This document shows, in pieces, positions 9,686 through 21,046 of a stretch of DNA of 64,000 nucleotides. The notes beneath the pieces were generated by a model. That model saw nothing but the letters and a program-made list of their open reading frames with translations. It did not search any database and had not been told where the DNA came from. Numbering within the stretch: position 1 is the stretch's first letter; each line of letters begins with the position of its first letter. A program made the translations under genes and the position numbers. The stretch is taken from assembly GCF_032118995.1 (NCBI RefSeq), contig NC_092669.1, forward strand, positions 744,001-808,000, given 5' to 3'. The stretch comes from Asterias amurensis. Lineage: Eukaryota; Echinodermata; Asteroidea; Forcipulatida; Asteriidae.

Positions 9686-11829
9686 TATGGTAAGCATTGC
9701 TTTGTTATGCTGAGCTATACTTGTTATGTTTAAGCAGCTCTTTATATAAATAATTGGGGCTTGTTGCTTTAGAATGTTTTTTAATTCTTAAATTATAGTT
9801 CCTTTCGTCGAGACGGCCATGTTGAATTAAAATGTACAAGATTTTGCATCTGCGCGAGATTACTAAAAACAAGTGTGATGATGAAGGACCCCGTGGCCCA
9901 TTTCCCGTACCCTCCAAGGCATCTTTGAGTTAGAGTAGCGGCTGAGCAGCGTCGTCTTGCAAAGGGTATCATTGTGTTGCAACACGCGGTGTGAAATCTC
10001 ATCTCATGAAATCAAGAAATTGCAATCACCCAAACATCATTGCCTCCTCCTCCTCCTCCTTTGGCCTGATGGAAAATAAATCAAGACGGTCAATCAACGA
10101 TGCAATATTTAGCAGTCGTAATATGCGGCAGCATCTTCAAGTAATACTACAAGAGAACGGTCGTTGATCAATCATCTTAACGGGGCTGTGCTGTCAGGAT
10201 CAAAGCTGCAGGCCTTCAGCTTCACATGGAATTATGAACTGTCGTGCAGTTACTGCACAAACGCGTTAGCGAACGTGCTCTTTGAATAAAGTTAATGTAT
10301 ACGGTATCGGAAATGTTGTAAAATATTATTGCATGCATCGTGAAAAGTTGTGTAGGGCCTTTTTGAAATTTTTGCCATCCTCTTATCTAGTACAAATTTT
10401 CTCAGTCCTCTTCTTTAGTCCAAATTTGGAAACTCTATTTAGTATTTTTCAAGTTCAGAAAACACATTTTTGGTTTACGCGGTTTTTTTTTAAACAATTA
10501 TAAATTCATTGATAAATCCTTGACAAAATAGTTTAAATATCTTTTCCCTTTAATGTTTACTGGTGTAAAATTAAAATTCAGCGTGTGTTTTGTGTCATGG
10601 TATAGTGGTATGCTTTGCACACGCTGTATCAATAAACTCGAAACACCATCTGCGTTAAATGTCATCGGCAGTATCGACTCCGTAAACCTGAAGTATAATT
10701 AAGCCTAAGAAAGTTCAGATGTTCCGGAGATAAACTCTGGGCATTGTCATGCGGGGTCAAAGGTCAAAGTTGAGAATTCTCTATAGTGGAGAGCTTTTGA
10801 CATGATGATTCTCATGGAATGGTTAAGCTCTTTGAAGGTATACAACATTTTGTAGCATTTTTAAATCTCCTTGGGTCGATTTCACCAAGAGTAAGGACTA
10901 GTCTTAACTCCAAGGACTTCATAGTGAATACTGAGTGAAGAATTATGGAGCCATGGTTTTAATGCTATTGATTCTGACAATGTCTGCTGCAAAAAGATCG
11001 GGGATCTTGATTCCTTTGGCCAAAGCTGTACTAACTTCACACTTAATATCAGTTTCTCATTTTTGTTTTACCGTAACAAAACATCAGGTGAGGTTTGTGG
11101 TAAGCACCATGTGTAAATCTCTTTTGAGTTGTGATGGTTCTGAATGAGAACCTGTGGTTGACATTAAAAAAAATCAAGCAACACTTTCAAAAGCAACTTT
11201 CCCCACAGGCGGGTCTATTGAGTATGGTGTGCCCAACGGGACTAAATCAATTACAACCTTTGATACGAATACTAGCGATATGATCTTGAGACACTCGCCA
11301 CAACCGAGTGGTAATTTTCAGCTCAGCATGAGAAGTAATTTATTCACGACCTAGGGCTAAGTCTGCGCTGTTGGTTGCCGCAACATTCACCAGACTTTGT
11401 TTTGAAAGATCTGTTTAAAGGGAACAGTATTGGAAACATTTTCGCATTATTGGAAACGGTTAGATTTAATTTTTTTCCTCTTAAATAATAAAACAAGTTA
11501 TACGAATTGTTTTGTTCATGTATAAAATCTAAATCTAGCTCTTTGTATTAGTTCCTATCTCAAGATGCAATTTTTTGTCAGAAAAGTGGTGATTCCTATT
11601 TATTTTTGAATAGATGATGAACTTCTTTGAGTAAAACACAAAATAAACAAATCTCAACAATTGTTCTTAAATTTAATCAGTAAATATCTTTATTTAACAA
11701 AATGAGACAAAGTCATTACATGACTCAATTTTTTATTGAACACCTATGTATATACAAGCTTACTCAGAACAGGTTGAACTAAACATCAGTATAGTCAAGG
11801 CATACATGGCAAAGAAGACAAAATAGCCT
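9686..11829. other. Intergenic, no gene seen
   Basis: A (CCT)n run lies at 10040-10062. Open frames here (60-73 codons) have no splice borders or recognisable motifs. Sequence just before the satellite (11640-11830) is unique in this window. Confidence 0.5.
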
Positions 11830-14725
11830 CCCCTTCATACTCAACCGACCTGTATGAATACACTCTACCCTAACATCTGAAAGCAACGGTAGGGGACATA
11901 AATTGGCGTCCCTTACTCAACCAACCCCAATGTTACACTATACATCAGAAGGCAATGGTAGGGGACATAAATTGGCGTCCCTTACTCAACCAACCCATGT
12001 GTTACACTATTCATCAGAAGGCAATGGTAGGGGACATAAATTGGCGTCCCTTACTCAACCAACCCCTATGTTACACTCTACATCAGAAGGCAATGGTAGG
12101 GGACATAAATTGGCGTCCCTTACTCAACCAACCTCTATGTTACACTATACATCAGAAGGCAATGGTAGGGGACATAAATTGGCGTCCCTTACTCAACCAA
12201 CCCCAAAGTTACACTATACATCAGATGGCAATGGTAGGGGACATAAATTGGCGTCCCTTACTCAACAAACCCCAATGTTACACTATACATCAGAAACCAA
12301 TGGTAGGGGACATAAATTGGCGTCCCTTACTCAACCAACCCGTGTGTTACACTATTCATCAGAAGGCAATGGTAGGGGACATAAATTGGCGTCCCTTACT
12401 CAACCAACCCCTATGTTACACTCTACATCAGAAGGCAATGGTAGGGGACATAAATTGGCGTCCCTTACTCAACCAACCCCAATGTTACACTATACATCAG
12501 AAACCAATGGTAGGGGACATAAATTGGCGTCCCTTACTCAACCAACCCGTGTGTTACACTATTCATCAGAAGGCAATGGTAGGGGACATAAATTGGCGTC
12601 CCTTACTCAACCAACCCCTATGTTACACTCTACATCAGAAGGCAATGGTAGGGGACATAAATTGGCGTCCCTTACTCAACCAACCTCTATGTTACACTAT
12701 ACATCAGAAGGCAATGGTAGGGGACATAAATTGGCGTCCCTTACTCAACCAACCCCAATGTTACACTATACATCAGATGGCAATGGTAGGGGACATAAAT
12801 TGGCGTCCCTTACTCAACCAACCCCTATGTTACACTATACATCAGATGGCAATGGTAGGGGACATAAATTGGCGTCCCTTACTCAACCAACCCCTATGTT
12901 ACACTATTCATCAGAAGGCAATGGTAGGGGACATAAATTGGCGTCCCTTACTCAACCAACCCCTATGTTACACTATACATCAGATGGCAATGGTAGGGGA
13001 CATAAATTGGCGTCCCTTATTCAACCAACCCCTATGTTACACTATACATCAGATGGCAATGGTAGGGGACATAAATTGGCGTCCCTTACTCAACCAACCT
13101 CTATGTTACACTATACATCAGAAGGCAATGGTAGGGGACATAAATTGGCGTCCCTTACTCAACCAACCCCTATGTTACACTATACATCAGAAACCAATGG
13201 TAGGGGACATAAATTGGCGTCCCTTACTCAACCAACCCGTGTGTTACACTATTCATCAGAAGGCAATGGTAGGGGACATAAATTGGCGTCCCTTACTCAA
13301 CCAACCCCTATGTTACACTATACATCAGAAGGCAATGGTAGGGGACATAAATTGGCGTCCCTTACTCAACCAACCCCAATGTTACACTATACATCAGAAG
13401 GCAATGGTAGGGGACATAAATTGGCGTCCCTTACTCAACCAACCCGTGTTACACTATACATCAGAAGGCAATGGTAGGGGACATAAATTGGCGTCCCTTA
13501 CTCAACCAACCCCTCTGTTACACTATACATCAGAAGGCAATGGTAGGGGACATAAATTGGCGTCCCTTACTCAACCAACCCCTCTGTTACACTATACATC
13601 AGAAGGCAATGGTAGGGGACATAAATTGGCGTCCCTTACTCAACCAACCCCAATGTTACACTATACATCAGAAGGCAATGGTAGGGGACATAAATTGGCG
13701 TCCCTTACTCAACCAACCCCTATGTTACACTATACATCAGAAGGCAATGGTAGGGGACATAAATTGGCGTCCATTACTCAACCAACCCCAATGTTACACT
13801 ATACATCAGAAGGCAATGGTAGGGGACATAAATTGGCGTCCCTTACTCAACCAACCCCTATGTTACACTATACATCAGAAGGCAATGGTAGGGGACATAA
13901 ATTGGCGTCCCTTACTCAACCAACCCCAATGTTACACTTTACATCAGAGAGGAAAGGTAGGGGACATAAATTGGCGTCCCTTACTCAACCAACCCGTGTG
14001 TTACACTATTCATCAGAAGGCAATGGTAGGGGACATAAATTGGCGTCCCTTACTCAACCAACCCCAATGTTACACTATACATCAGAAGGCAATGGTAGGG
14101 GACATAAATTGGCGTCCCTTACTCAACCAACCCCAATGTTACACTATACATCAGAAGGCAATGGTAGGGGACATAAATTGGCGTCCCTTACTCAACCAAC
14201 TCGTGTGCTACACTATACATCAGAGAGGAAAGGTAGGGGACATAATTGGCGTCCCTTACTCAACCAACCCATATTACACTATACATCAGAGAGGAAAGGT
14301 AGGGGACATAAATTGGCGTCCCTTACTCAACCAACCCCAATGTTACACTATACATCAGAGAGGAAAGGTAGGGGACATAAATTGGCGTCCCTTACTTAAC
14401 CAACCCCAATGTTACACTATACATCAGAGAGGAAAGGTAGGGGACATAAATTGGCGTCCCTTACTTAACCAACCCCAATGTTACACTATACATCAGAGAG
14501 GAAAGGTAGGGGACATAAATTGGCGTCCCTTACCCAACCAACCCCATGATACACTATACATCAGAAAGCAAAGGTAGGGGACATAAATTGGCATCCCCTA
14601 AGGGGCTTGTCTATGCTGCAATTTTCCAAGGTCATCATAAAGGCAAACTGGCATCCCTTACTCAACCTACCTGTATGCTAAACTTTACTTTAAAGCAAAG
14701 GTCAACAAAGGTCACAAATTGTATC
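11830..14725 (+). repeat. 69-bp satellite array, left arm
   Basis: About 39 head-to-tail units of 69 bp. Each has a near-invariant stretch of about 39 bp (including TAGGGGACATAAATTGGCGT and CCTTACTCAACCAACC) and a 30-bp stretch carrying most of the differences (CCTATG, CCAATG, TCTATG or CGTGTG; TATACA, TCTACA or TATTCA; GAAGGC, GATGGC, GAAACC or GAGAGGAAA). GGGAC and GTCCC inside the core form a short inverted repeat around 10 bases. A degenerate outer unit lies at 11835-11890. Inner units (from about 13940) are more diverged, one lacks a base, and the array ends in AGGGGCTTGTCTATGCTGCA (14601-14620) plus a last degenerate unit at 14649-14725. Because 69 is 23 codons, two plus frames stay open (524, 814 and 368 codons); I do not call these proteins. 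The same satellite is inverted at 27520-32255. Confidence 0.95.
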
Positions 14726-14884
14726 TCTGTCTGAAAAGGAACTGGAAAAATTACTTGTCTAAAAGTGGTTATTTATATCAAATTTATCTGCGTTTCAGCT
14801 CTTAAAGTGCCTGTCCTACTTTTAAAACATAAATCCATTCTATAATTTATCTATATTTTTGGAGTTGAACAGTGAACTGACTAC

Positions 14885-14950
14885 AGTGGGATTCAAACCA
14901 ACAACCTTCGGATTTATGTGCCAGTGCTCTACCAACTGAGCTATCTTGGC
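14885..14950 (-). repeat. tRNA-derived SINE head
   Basis: Minus strand carries TAGCTCAGTTGGTAGAG, a near-perfect A box, and GGTTTGAATCC, a B box one base off consensus, at tRNA spacing. The acceptor and anticodon stems pair poorly, so this is a SINE or tRNA pseudogene sitting just inside the left array. Confidence 0.6.
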
Positions 14951-15215
14951 GTTCTCCCAATTTTTTAAGTAGGTTTGTACGGGGTGCCAGTCAAAAGCCA
15001 TACAACTGTTAACTGCCGTGTAGCTAGGGATCACACAGCCAGGGGATCACCTTATTAAGATGCGACTTTTTGTTTCAGATATCAATAAAAAGCAATCAAT
15101 ATATTTTTCTGTATATGATTTAGCATTCCTGCCAGTACCGGTGTTCCTTGTTCTCCATTCGTAAAGCGATGATCTTTCCTCCAATGCACCTGAACAGTTG
15201 ATTCATTCTTCTCCA

Positions 15216-16473
15216 TTATAGTGGCAATGTCCGCTCTGCCCTTGCTTTCTTCCAGATGAACTGCAACAAGGTCAATACTGCAATCTTAAGCCTGCTGGTT
15301 GCTACTGAGACCTCTTGCTTCCCATGGTCACCAATACATACCTAAATTTAGAAACGCATTAGGAAATAATGTTGAGTTAAAGATTGTGATGCTTTTCAAG
15401 TAAATAATTGAGGGAAGCTTTTTGGGTAATAGCAGTGGTTTTTAGGTTAGTGTTTTTCTGTACTTTGTAACTGACTTCATAGTTTCAGATTATGGACGAT
15501 GATAACCTGGTGTTAATAATTTTTTCCTTTTCTTTTACTTTATTTAATAATTGATTCAGTTTGACTGTTGCTGGCCTTTTTCTGCCATTGTAGATTAGGT
15601 ATAACAGTTTTACAATTCTTTCACCAAACTTCTCTATAAAAACAATTATACAATACTCACAGGTAGACAATTCACAGCAAAAGCAACTTTATCCTTGATC
15701 ATTTTGCATTTGGTTGTCTCCTTGGACAAGCTCCACTGCTGTTTCTCTGGAACATGCCAATCCTTTCAGCTGCTGAAGTGGCCAAGAACTAACCTCTTGT
15801 GAAACCTTGGTTTTATACAATGAATAAGAAGTAACAATTATCAGACAGTATAGTTAAAAGAAACTTACTCAAGTACACACTTTATATCAAAACTCTATAA
15901 GAATTAAAAACTTTTGCCACTGTATGTACTTTGCATCAATACTGTACTTGAGGTAATAGTGAGAAAGCAACTCCATCAGAGACGGTTGTACTCGATGTAA
16001 CAGTGAATATTTGTAAGCCAATTAGAGACCCTCCCTCCCCCCACTCCGTTGTGATGCTGTTTCATATCTGCTTAGCATGGATGGTCCAAGCATTCAACAC
16101 TCAGCTCTGCCCTGTGCTGCTGTTGTATAACAGGGCAAACCCATGTCTATAGTCTAAGGACAGCAACCTACACACACATCATCTTAACTGCTAAAAAAAC
16201 AATTATTGTATGATAGTTTATCAGTTTGAAAAAAAACAGGAAAGGAGATAACTTTGTGCAATTGTACTTGTTTCTTCTTTAGTTTGTGCGAACTTTGACA
16301 TGGGTATAAGACAGCAAGCTTCAAACCTTTAAGTAGCGCAGTCCCTTGGAGTAGTCTTTAACTGAGTTGGTGACTTTGTGCTTTAGCTGTGGCTCCTGGT
16401 AAGGTCACCCACATCCACCTTAGACAACTTAAACCACTGAGGTGGCTGTGGCTTCAAAACTCCCCACAAGTCA
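15216..16473 (-). pseudogene. Candidate broken multi-exon gene inside the inverted arrays
   Basis: Three coding-like pieces lie in order on the minus strand. 16473-16327 follows an acceptor TTCACAG and reads DLWGVLKPQPPQWFKLSKVD, then after a one-base frame change EPQLKHKVTNSVKDYSKGLR, ending at AAG|GTTTGA. 15765-15661 reads KDWHVPEKQQWSLSKETTKC and continues to a very good donor CCT|GTGAGT; the neighbouring frame upstream is also open and protein-like. 15341-15216 follows acceptor AAATTTAG in matching phase 0, reads VCIGDHGKQEVSVATSRLKI and ends in TAA. The last two join cleanly into one frame. I recognise no family. The frame changes suggest a decaying gene, or part of an old mobile element. 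The 3' end faces the left satellite array. Confidence 0.3.
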
Positions 16474-18596
16474 CTGTGAATAAAAGAAAACCAATTTTGT
16501 ACTTGAAATGAAGTAAATTTTCCACAGCTTTTGTTTGATTGAATAGGGACTCAGTACAGATTGAATCAGACAGCATGCCATTAATTTATTGTTACTCAAG
16601 TGCGCATGCGAGTATTCATGCACATGGTTAGTACGCATGTGACAGTCTACTTGTCATGTGCATTACGATTGCGGAACTAGAGAATATCGTTGGCAGTAAA
16701 GATGTCTTCTCCACACAAAAAATTTATATATGTATGAGGTATAGTAAAAAATATATATAACACGGTTTGGGGGTGACCAGTCTTTATTAGCTCCCCTTGG
16801 TACTGAAAGTTGACAAAGAGGAATCTGACTGGCATAATACGAAACTTCTGTAAACTTTTAGCAATTAAACTTTAAGCAAACTAGGACTCAAACCAAGCAC
16901 CTCTGGACTAAACATGGGTAACCAGCATTAACAAGGGGTGAATGACTTTTTAAAAAGTGCATTTTTAGAAGCTCTTTCAGAGTGTATCTTTTTGGTGCTG
17001 CTGCATAATACTGTACTCCAAATTAAGTATAAAGTGTCAGGATTGACTGTCGACCCGGTTAGCAGCATTAGTAATATTTAAAGCACAGTCGGTTTAACAG
17101 TAACAGCATGATCTAAAAATGGATCTAAACATTATTGTTTACCGCCTCATCCCATCTCACAAGGAATAATTTATTTGAATAAGGAAAACGTTACATTTAA
17201 AACCTCTATCTGTGTAACCATGGAGGTAGAAATTAAAAACTAACCTCCTAAGTTGTAACCTCCTCAAAGGTGTCAATCCCGATGAGGAGAGCAAACAAAA
17301 GCTAGCAGATGTGTTTTTGTTCTCACAAAAACAATGTAAAGATGGCAGGAGTAGGAAACGCCTTCAAGCTTATCATTGCAGCTGCTGAGGGTGATCAGCA
17401 GACAAGTCAATGTTATGTTATGTGTCCAATACATGAAGTCCAATTTCCCTCCTGGCACTGCTGTGCGTCTACTACTAGAACACCTTTATGTATGAAAAGT
17501 GAAGATTGAAAAATATTACTTACAGGCTTGTAAATTTAAGTTATGTTTGTAAATAAAACCAAAGACATACCATCACAAATATAACATAAATTGCATTTTT
17601 TAATCTACTTGGCATACAGCAGCTTGCCATGCTTAGGCCACATAAAAAAAATTGTTGATCATCCCGCCCGAGCGATCAAAACTCCCCGACCCCAATTTTG
17701 TTTTTTTTCACCATAAAAAAACCCAGCCTTTTTTCAAAATGTACAGGTTTCAAAAGATGTTTTACGAAAGTTTTTATTCATGTTGGCAAAGTAAGAACAA
17801 TTCTTCAAATATTTACTTGGGCTACACAGTGTTTAGTTGTTTGAAAAATATTACAAAAAATGTCATCTAGGAGTTAAATTTGTTTGACAAAACTATTGAA
17901 AACATCAAAAACACACAAACCCTGTTTTATAGTGATTGTGATGATTTCTTTATTCTTGATTTCATATTTGGCATGTTAACAAAACTTAATTAGAATTTTT
18001 TTCTTCAACCTCCCTTCCTCCCCCTCCCCCATCCTCAAGAAAATAGTGACTACATGTATCAACAATTTTTTTTTTATGTGGCCTTAGGTGAAAAAAAGGA
18101 GTGGACACACTCAGCTGGGATGGGATTTAAACCAAAAACCCTGAACCTTTTTCTTCAAGTAGCACTTGGCAAACTGACTAAGGCATGTGGCTGTTTCTAA
18201 TTTCTAAGTTGTAACACCTGTATTGAGAAGTGTAAATACATGGTACACTTTGATAATTCTTACAGCCACATAACAAAACATGGTGTGCATGTAAAAAGAC
18301 CCCATAATTATATAATTAGTGAACTCCCTTACCTGTCATCAGGTGGACATGCAATTTTGACAAAATTGCACGAAGCTTTATCACTCTTAGTGAATTAATG
18401 TGGGACATCCATTTTTGCCTGATCCATACCATCAAATATGATGACAGACAGGTCCTACTGCTGTCTCCTTGCTCCTGTATGGTACTCCCCCTACGCTCCT
18501 TCCTAAAAAAAAATATATATAACATATACCTTTGACTTGCCCAATTTTGCATGTAAAAACCATTCACTTTGTGAAGGAATATTAATGACACTGGAC
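16474..18596. other. Interior of inverted pair, no gene confirmed
   Basis: Contains an NRF1-like TGCGCATGCG at about 16600, a CCATGGAGGTAGAAAT motif at 17217, and weak tRNA-like B boxes on the minus strand near 16885 and 18123. At 17339-17509 both strands are open and protein-like, so strand and reality are undecided. Confidence 0.4.
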
Positions 18597-18974
18597 ACTA
18601 ATTAGTATTAATCAAAGACCAGTCTTCTCACTTGGTGTATGTTTTTGAACAGATGCCTAATAAAATAACAAACCTGTGTAAATTTGAGCTCAATTGGTCG
18701 CTGAAGTTGCGAGACAATGAAAGAAAAAACACCCTTGTTACACGAAGTTGTGTGTATTCAGAAACTTGATTTCGAGACGTCAAATAATATAAATCTGAGG
18801 TCTTGAAATCAAATTCATGGAAGACTACTTCTTTCTCTAAAATTACGTTACTTCAGAGGGAGCCGTTTCTCACAATGTTTTATACTATCAACCTCTCCCC
18901 ATTACTCGTCACCAAGTGAGGTTTTTCTGCTAATAATTATTTTGAGTAATTACCAACAGAGTCTACTGCCTTTA
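18597..18974. repeat. Dispersed element, family P2
   Basis: About 380 bp with ends CACTGGACACTA and TCTACTGCCTTTA and a conserved inside (AAAGACCAGTCTTCTCAC, TTGCGAGACAATGAAAGAAA, TTACTTCAGAGGGAGCCGTT, TTTTGAGTAATTACCAA). Other copies: 25801-26170, 33491-33926, 39832-40216 (reversed) and partial 47317-47577. No coding capacity. I recall this family as very common in sea stars. Confidence 0.8.
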
Positions 18975-19655
18975 AATGGGGTCAAAAAACCTATATCATT
19001 ATCATATTGAGGTTTGTGTTGACTATTAAAGTAAAACATAGTGTCTCTGATAATTTCATCATGGCAGAAGAATTAAAAACAATGTTCTAACTCCACTGCA
19101 AGATTGTGATTTCCCATCTCATTAGTTTGTTTGACCTCAACCTCTGTACTTAATTAGTAGTATTGTAGGGTCATTTTTTATCGTCCCTCATCATGTTTTC
19201 GAACCCCAGCTTCGATTCTCCTTACATGCCTTAATACCATGTGAGACTGTGAAAGCTCCACTGGTGACAGAAACTTTGCAGTTTACTCACGGGAGTCACC
19301 GTCTGTATTTTTTTCAGGCTTAATCATCCTAAGAATAATGTTTCTTGTCATAGGTTTAATTATGCTCAAATAATAAAATGATGAATTTTTGGTATAAATT
19401 ACTAGTGCATTATTATGCCAACAATCAAATACTAGGTCCTGAATATTCAATATTAAAATAAACTAACTAACTCTCTCAACGTAAAACCAAAACTTTTAAG
19501 AATCAACACACAATTAATAGTTGATTTCAAAAAAGATCATTCAGTTTTAGATTGTGAACAATTTTTCTGTTTATCTACTACACTACAGTAGGCCGTCAGG
19601 CCATAGTATACAAATATTGACTGCGTTGAGTGGCATAGTAAAACTAGTCACTCGA

Positions 19656-19707
19656 GGTGATCCCCGGAGCAGCCGATGAGGGAAGATAGGCTGCTCCGGG
19701 GATCACC
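19656..19707. repeat. Strong 19-bp hairpin
   Basis: GGTGATCCCCGGAGCAGCC at 19656-19674 is perfectly inverted at 19689-19707 with a 14-base loop. GC-rich arms in AT-rich DNA. Probably the core of a small foldback element; no terminator role is claimed. Confidence 0.8.
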
Positions 19708-19749
19708 GAGAGCAGTCAAAGCAGACAAAGCAGTAAATAATTGTTTGTT

Positions 19750-20360
19750 TTATAACACCCCTTGCTTTGATTCTATCTGTATATCTTAATAAAAATTAAT
19801 TCACACAACACCTTTATTCATGTGATCCACTATCGCCAACGTTGTGTTGCGTACAGAACAGTACTGTTGAACAATTCTTTCTTTGAATCTGCTGAGTCTA
19901 TAAAATCTCGTAATTCATCTTCAGTAAGTAAAACAAATCACGGACGGGCCTCATTGTCCTCCATTTTCCTGGTAGAATCGTCAAAAAAACTTTACATGCC
20001 TCGCGCACAATCAATCGTCAAACAAGAACTGTAAAATCTTACGTTGAAACACCAAGTTTTGACAAAATAAGAGAGTACCAGACTAGTGCTGTTACGTTCG
20101 TTCTCTAAATCGTATTTAAAATGCACATTATGTTGTACATTAGGTTGTCAAGCAGCTCGTTTAAATCAATGGTAGTCAAACGTAGTCTGGGTACCAGGGT
20201 ATCCATGCACTAGTACATCGGTTGCTAGGCTGTCGTTGAATAGTCCATTGAGTAGTTACTTTGGTCGGTGAACATGTACAAGAGTACGTAAAAATACACA
20301 ACATGATGTGACACGCTCTCGGCCAATCAACAGATAGAATCAAAGGAAGGGGTGTTATAA
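19750..20360. mobile_element. DNA transposon remnant with inverted ends, 611 bp
   Basis: Terminal inverted repeats of about 30 bp with one mismatch: TTATAACACCCCTTGCTTTG at the left, its complement at the right, both including the GATTCTATCTGT stretch. The terminal TTATAA is itself palindromic, so the target duplication cannot be separated from the ends. Contains a minus-strand protein relic (19830-19964). Too short to be autonomous. Confidence 0.75.
19830..19964 (-). pseudogene. N-terminal fragment, possibly of a tyrosine-recombinase-derived family
   Basis: ATG at 19964 opens a 45-codon frame with one internal TGA: MEDNEARP, stop, FVLLTEDELRDFIDSADSKK, then a short tail to TAG. An acidic start followed by a TxDELxxFIxxxDSKxT-like motif is what I remember at the N-terminus of animal DUF3504 / Crypton-derived proteins (KIAA1958, QRICH1 and ZMYM relatives). 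The catalytic domain is absent. It lies between the inverted ends of the 611-bp element, so it may be a leftover first exon carried by it. The family match is from memory and weak. Confidence 0.3.
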
Positions 20361-21002
20361 TAATTAATATTACAATTATTATAATTAATTATTAATAAGT
20401 AAATAAAGTACGCCTATCTTATAGTTCTACCAAACGAAAAAGTGAAATGCAAGGAACACTGACTCTGCTCTGTCCAACCATGGAGGAATTCCTCCATCCT
20501 TGGTCCCACACTAAACACTATTATTAGTATTACAGGCATGACAGGCGGCCTGTACGCTACTACTAGTACTAGTGTACCTACCTCCCACCAGCCACACTGG
20601 TCATGCTGGGTCAGGCTGCGCCATGGCGCTGTCGCCGTCAATGTCAGCCTCGAGAGATATCTGCATGCATCGCACTCGCATGTTAATATACAAGATGAGA
20701 TCCAACTCCTTTGCTAATTAGTCCACCACCGGCACGTGGCGTAGGGCTCGATCACAAACACAAAACCAGCAGGATAGCCCGGGGCAACCAGCAATAAGCT
20801 GGTGATTTTTGCGCCGATGATTTCTTCCTCCACCGATTTTAAACTATAACTTTATAAGTATGTCGCATGCATCGCATATAAACGCACAACCGTTAACCAC
20901 GCACAGCCGTTAACCACGCACTGAACATACATGTACATGATGTACATACTTATACACAGTACATGTTTATTGTACATTATTATGGACCGACTCGAGAAAC
21001 GC

Positions 21003-21046
21003 CATCACGTGGTCAAGTGATTTTCATCACGTGGTCAAGTGATTTT
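21003..21046. repeat. Perfect 22-bp tandem duplication
   Basis: Two identical copies of a 22-bp unit starting CATCACGTGGTCAAGTGA. Each holds an E-box CACGTG and an inverted TCAC...GTGA, so it could be a paired factor site, but nothing else supports that. Confidence 0.8.

Noticed and set aside
11885..14600. CRISPR-like array (constant core, variable half)
   Set aside because: The variable half is a small set of point variants of one sequence, not unrelated spacers, and the setting is an intron-bearing animal genome. It is a satellite.
17273..17509. Coding exon near 17.4 kb
   Set aside because: Both strands are open and look equally protein-like (plus KMAGVGNAFKLIIAAAEGDQ), and no splice border decides between them.
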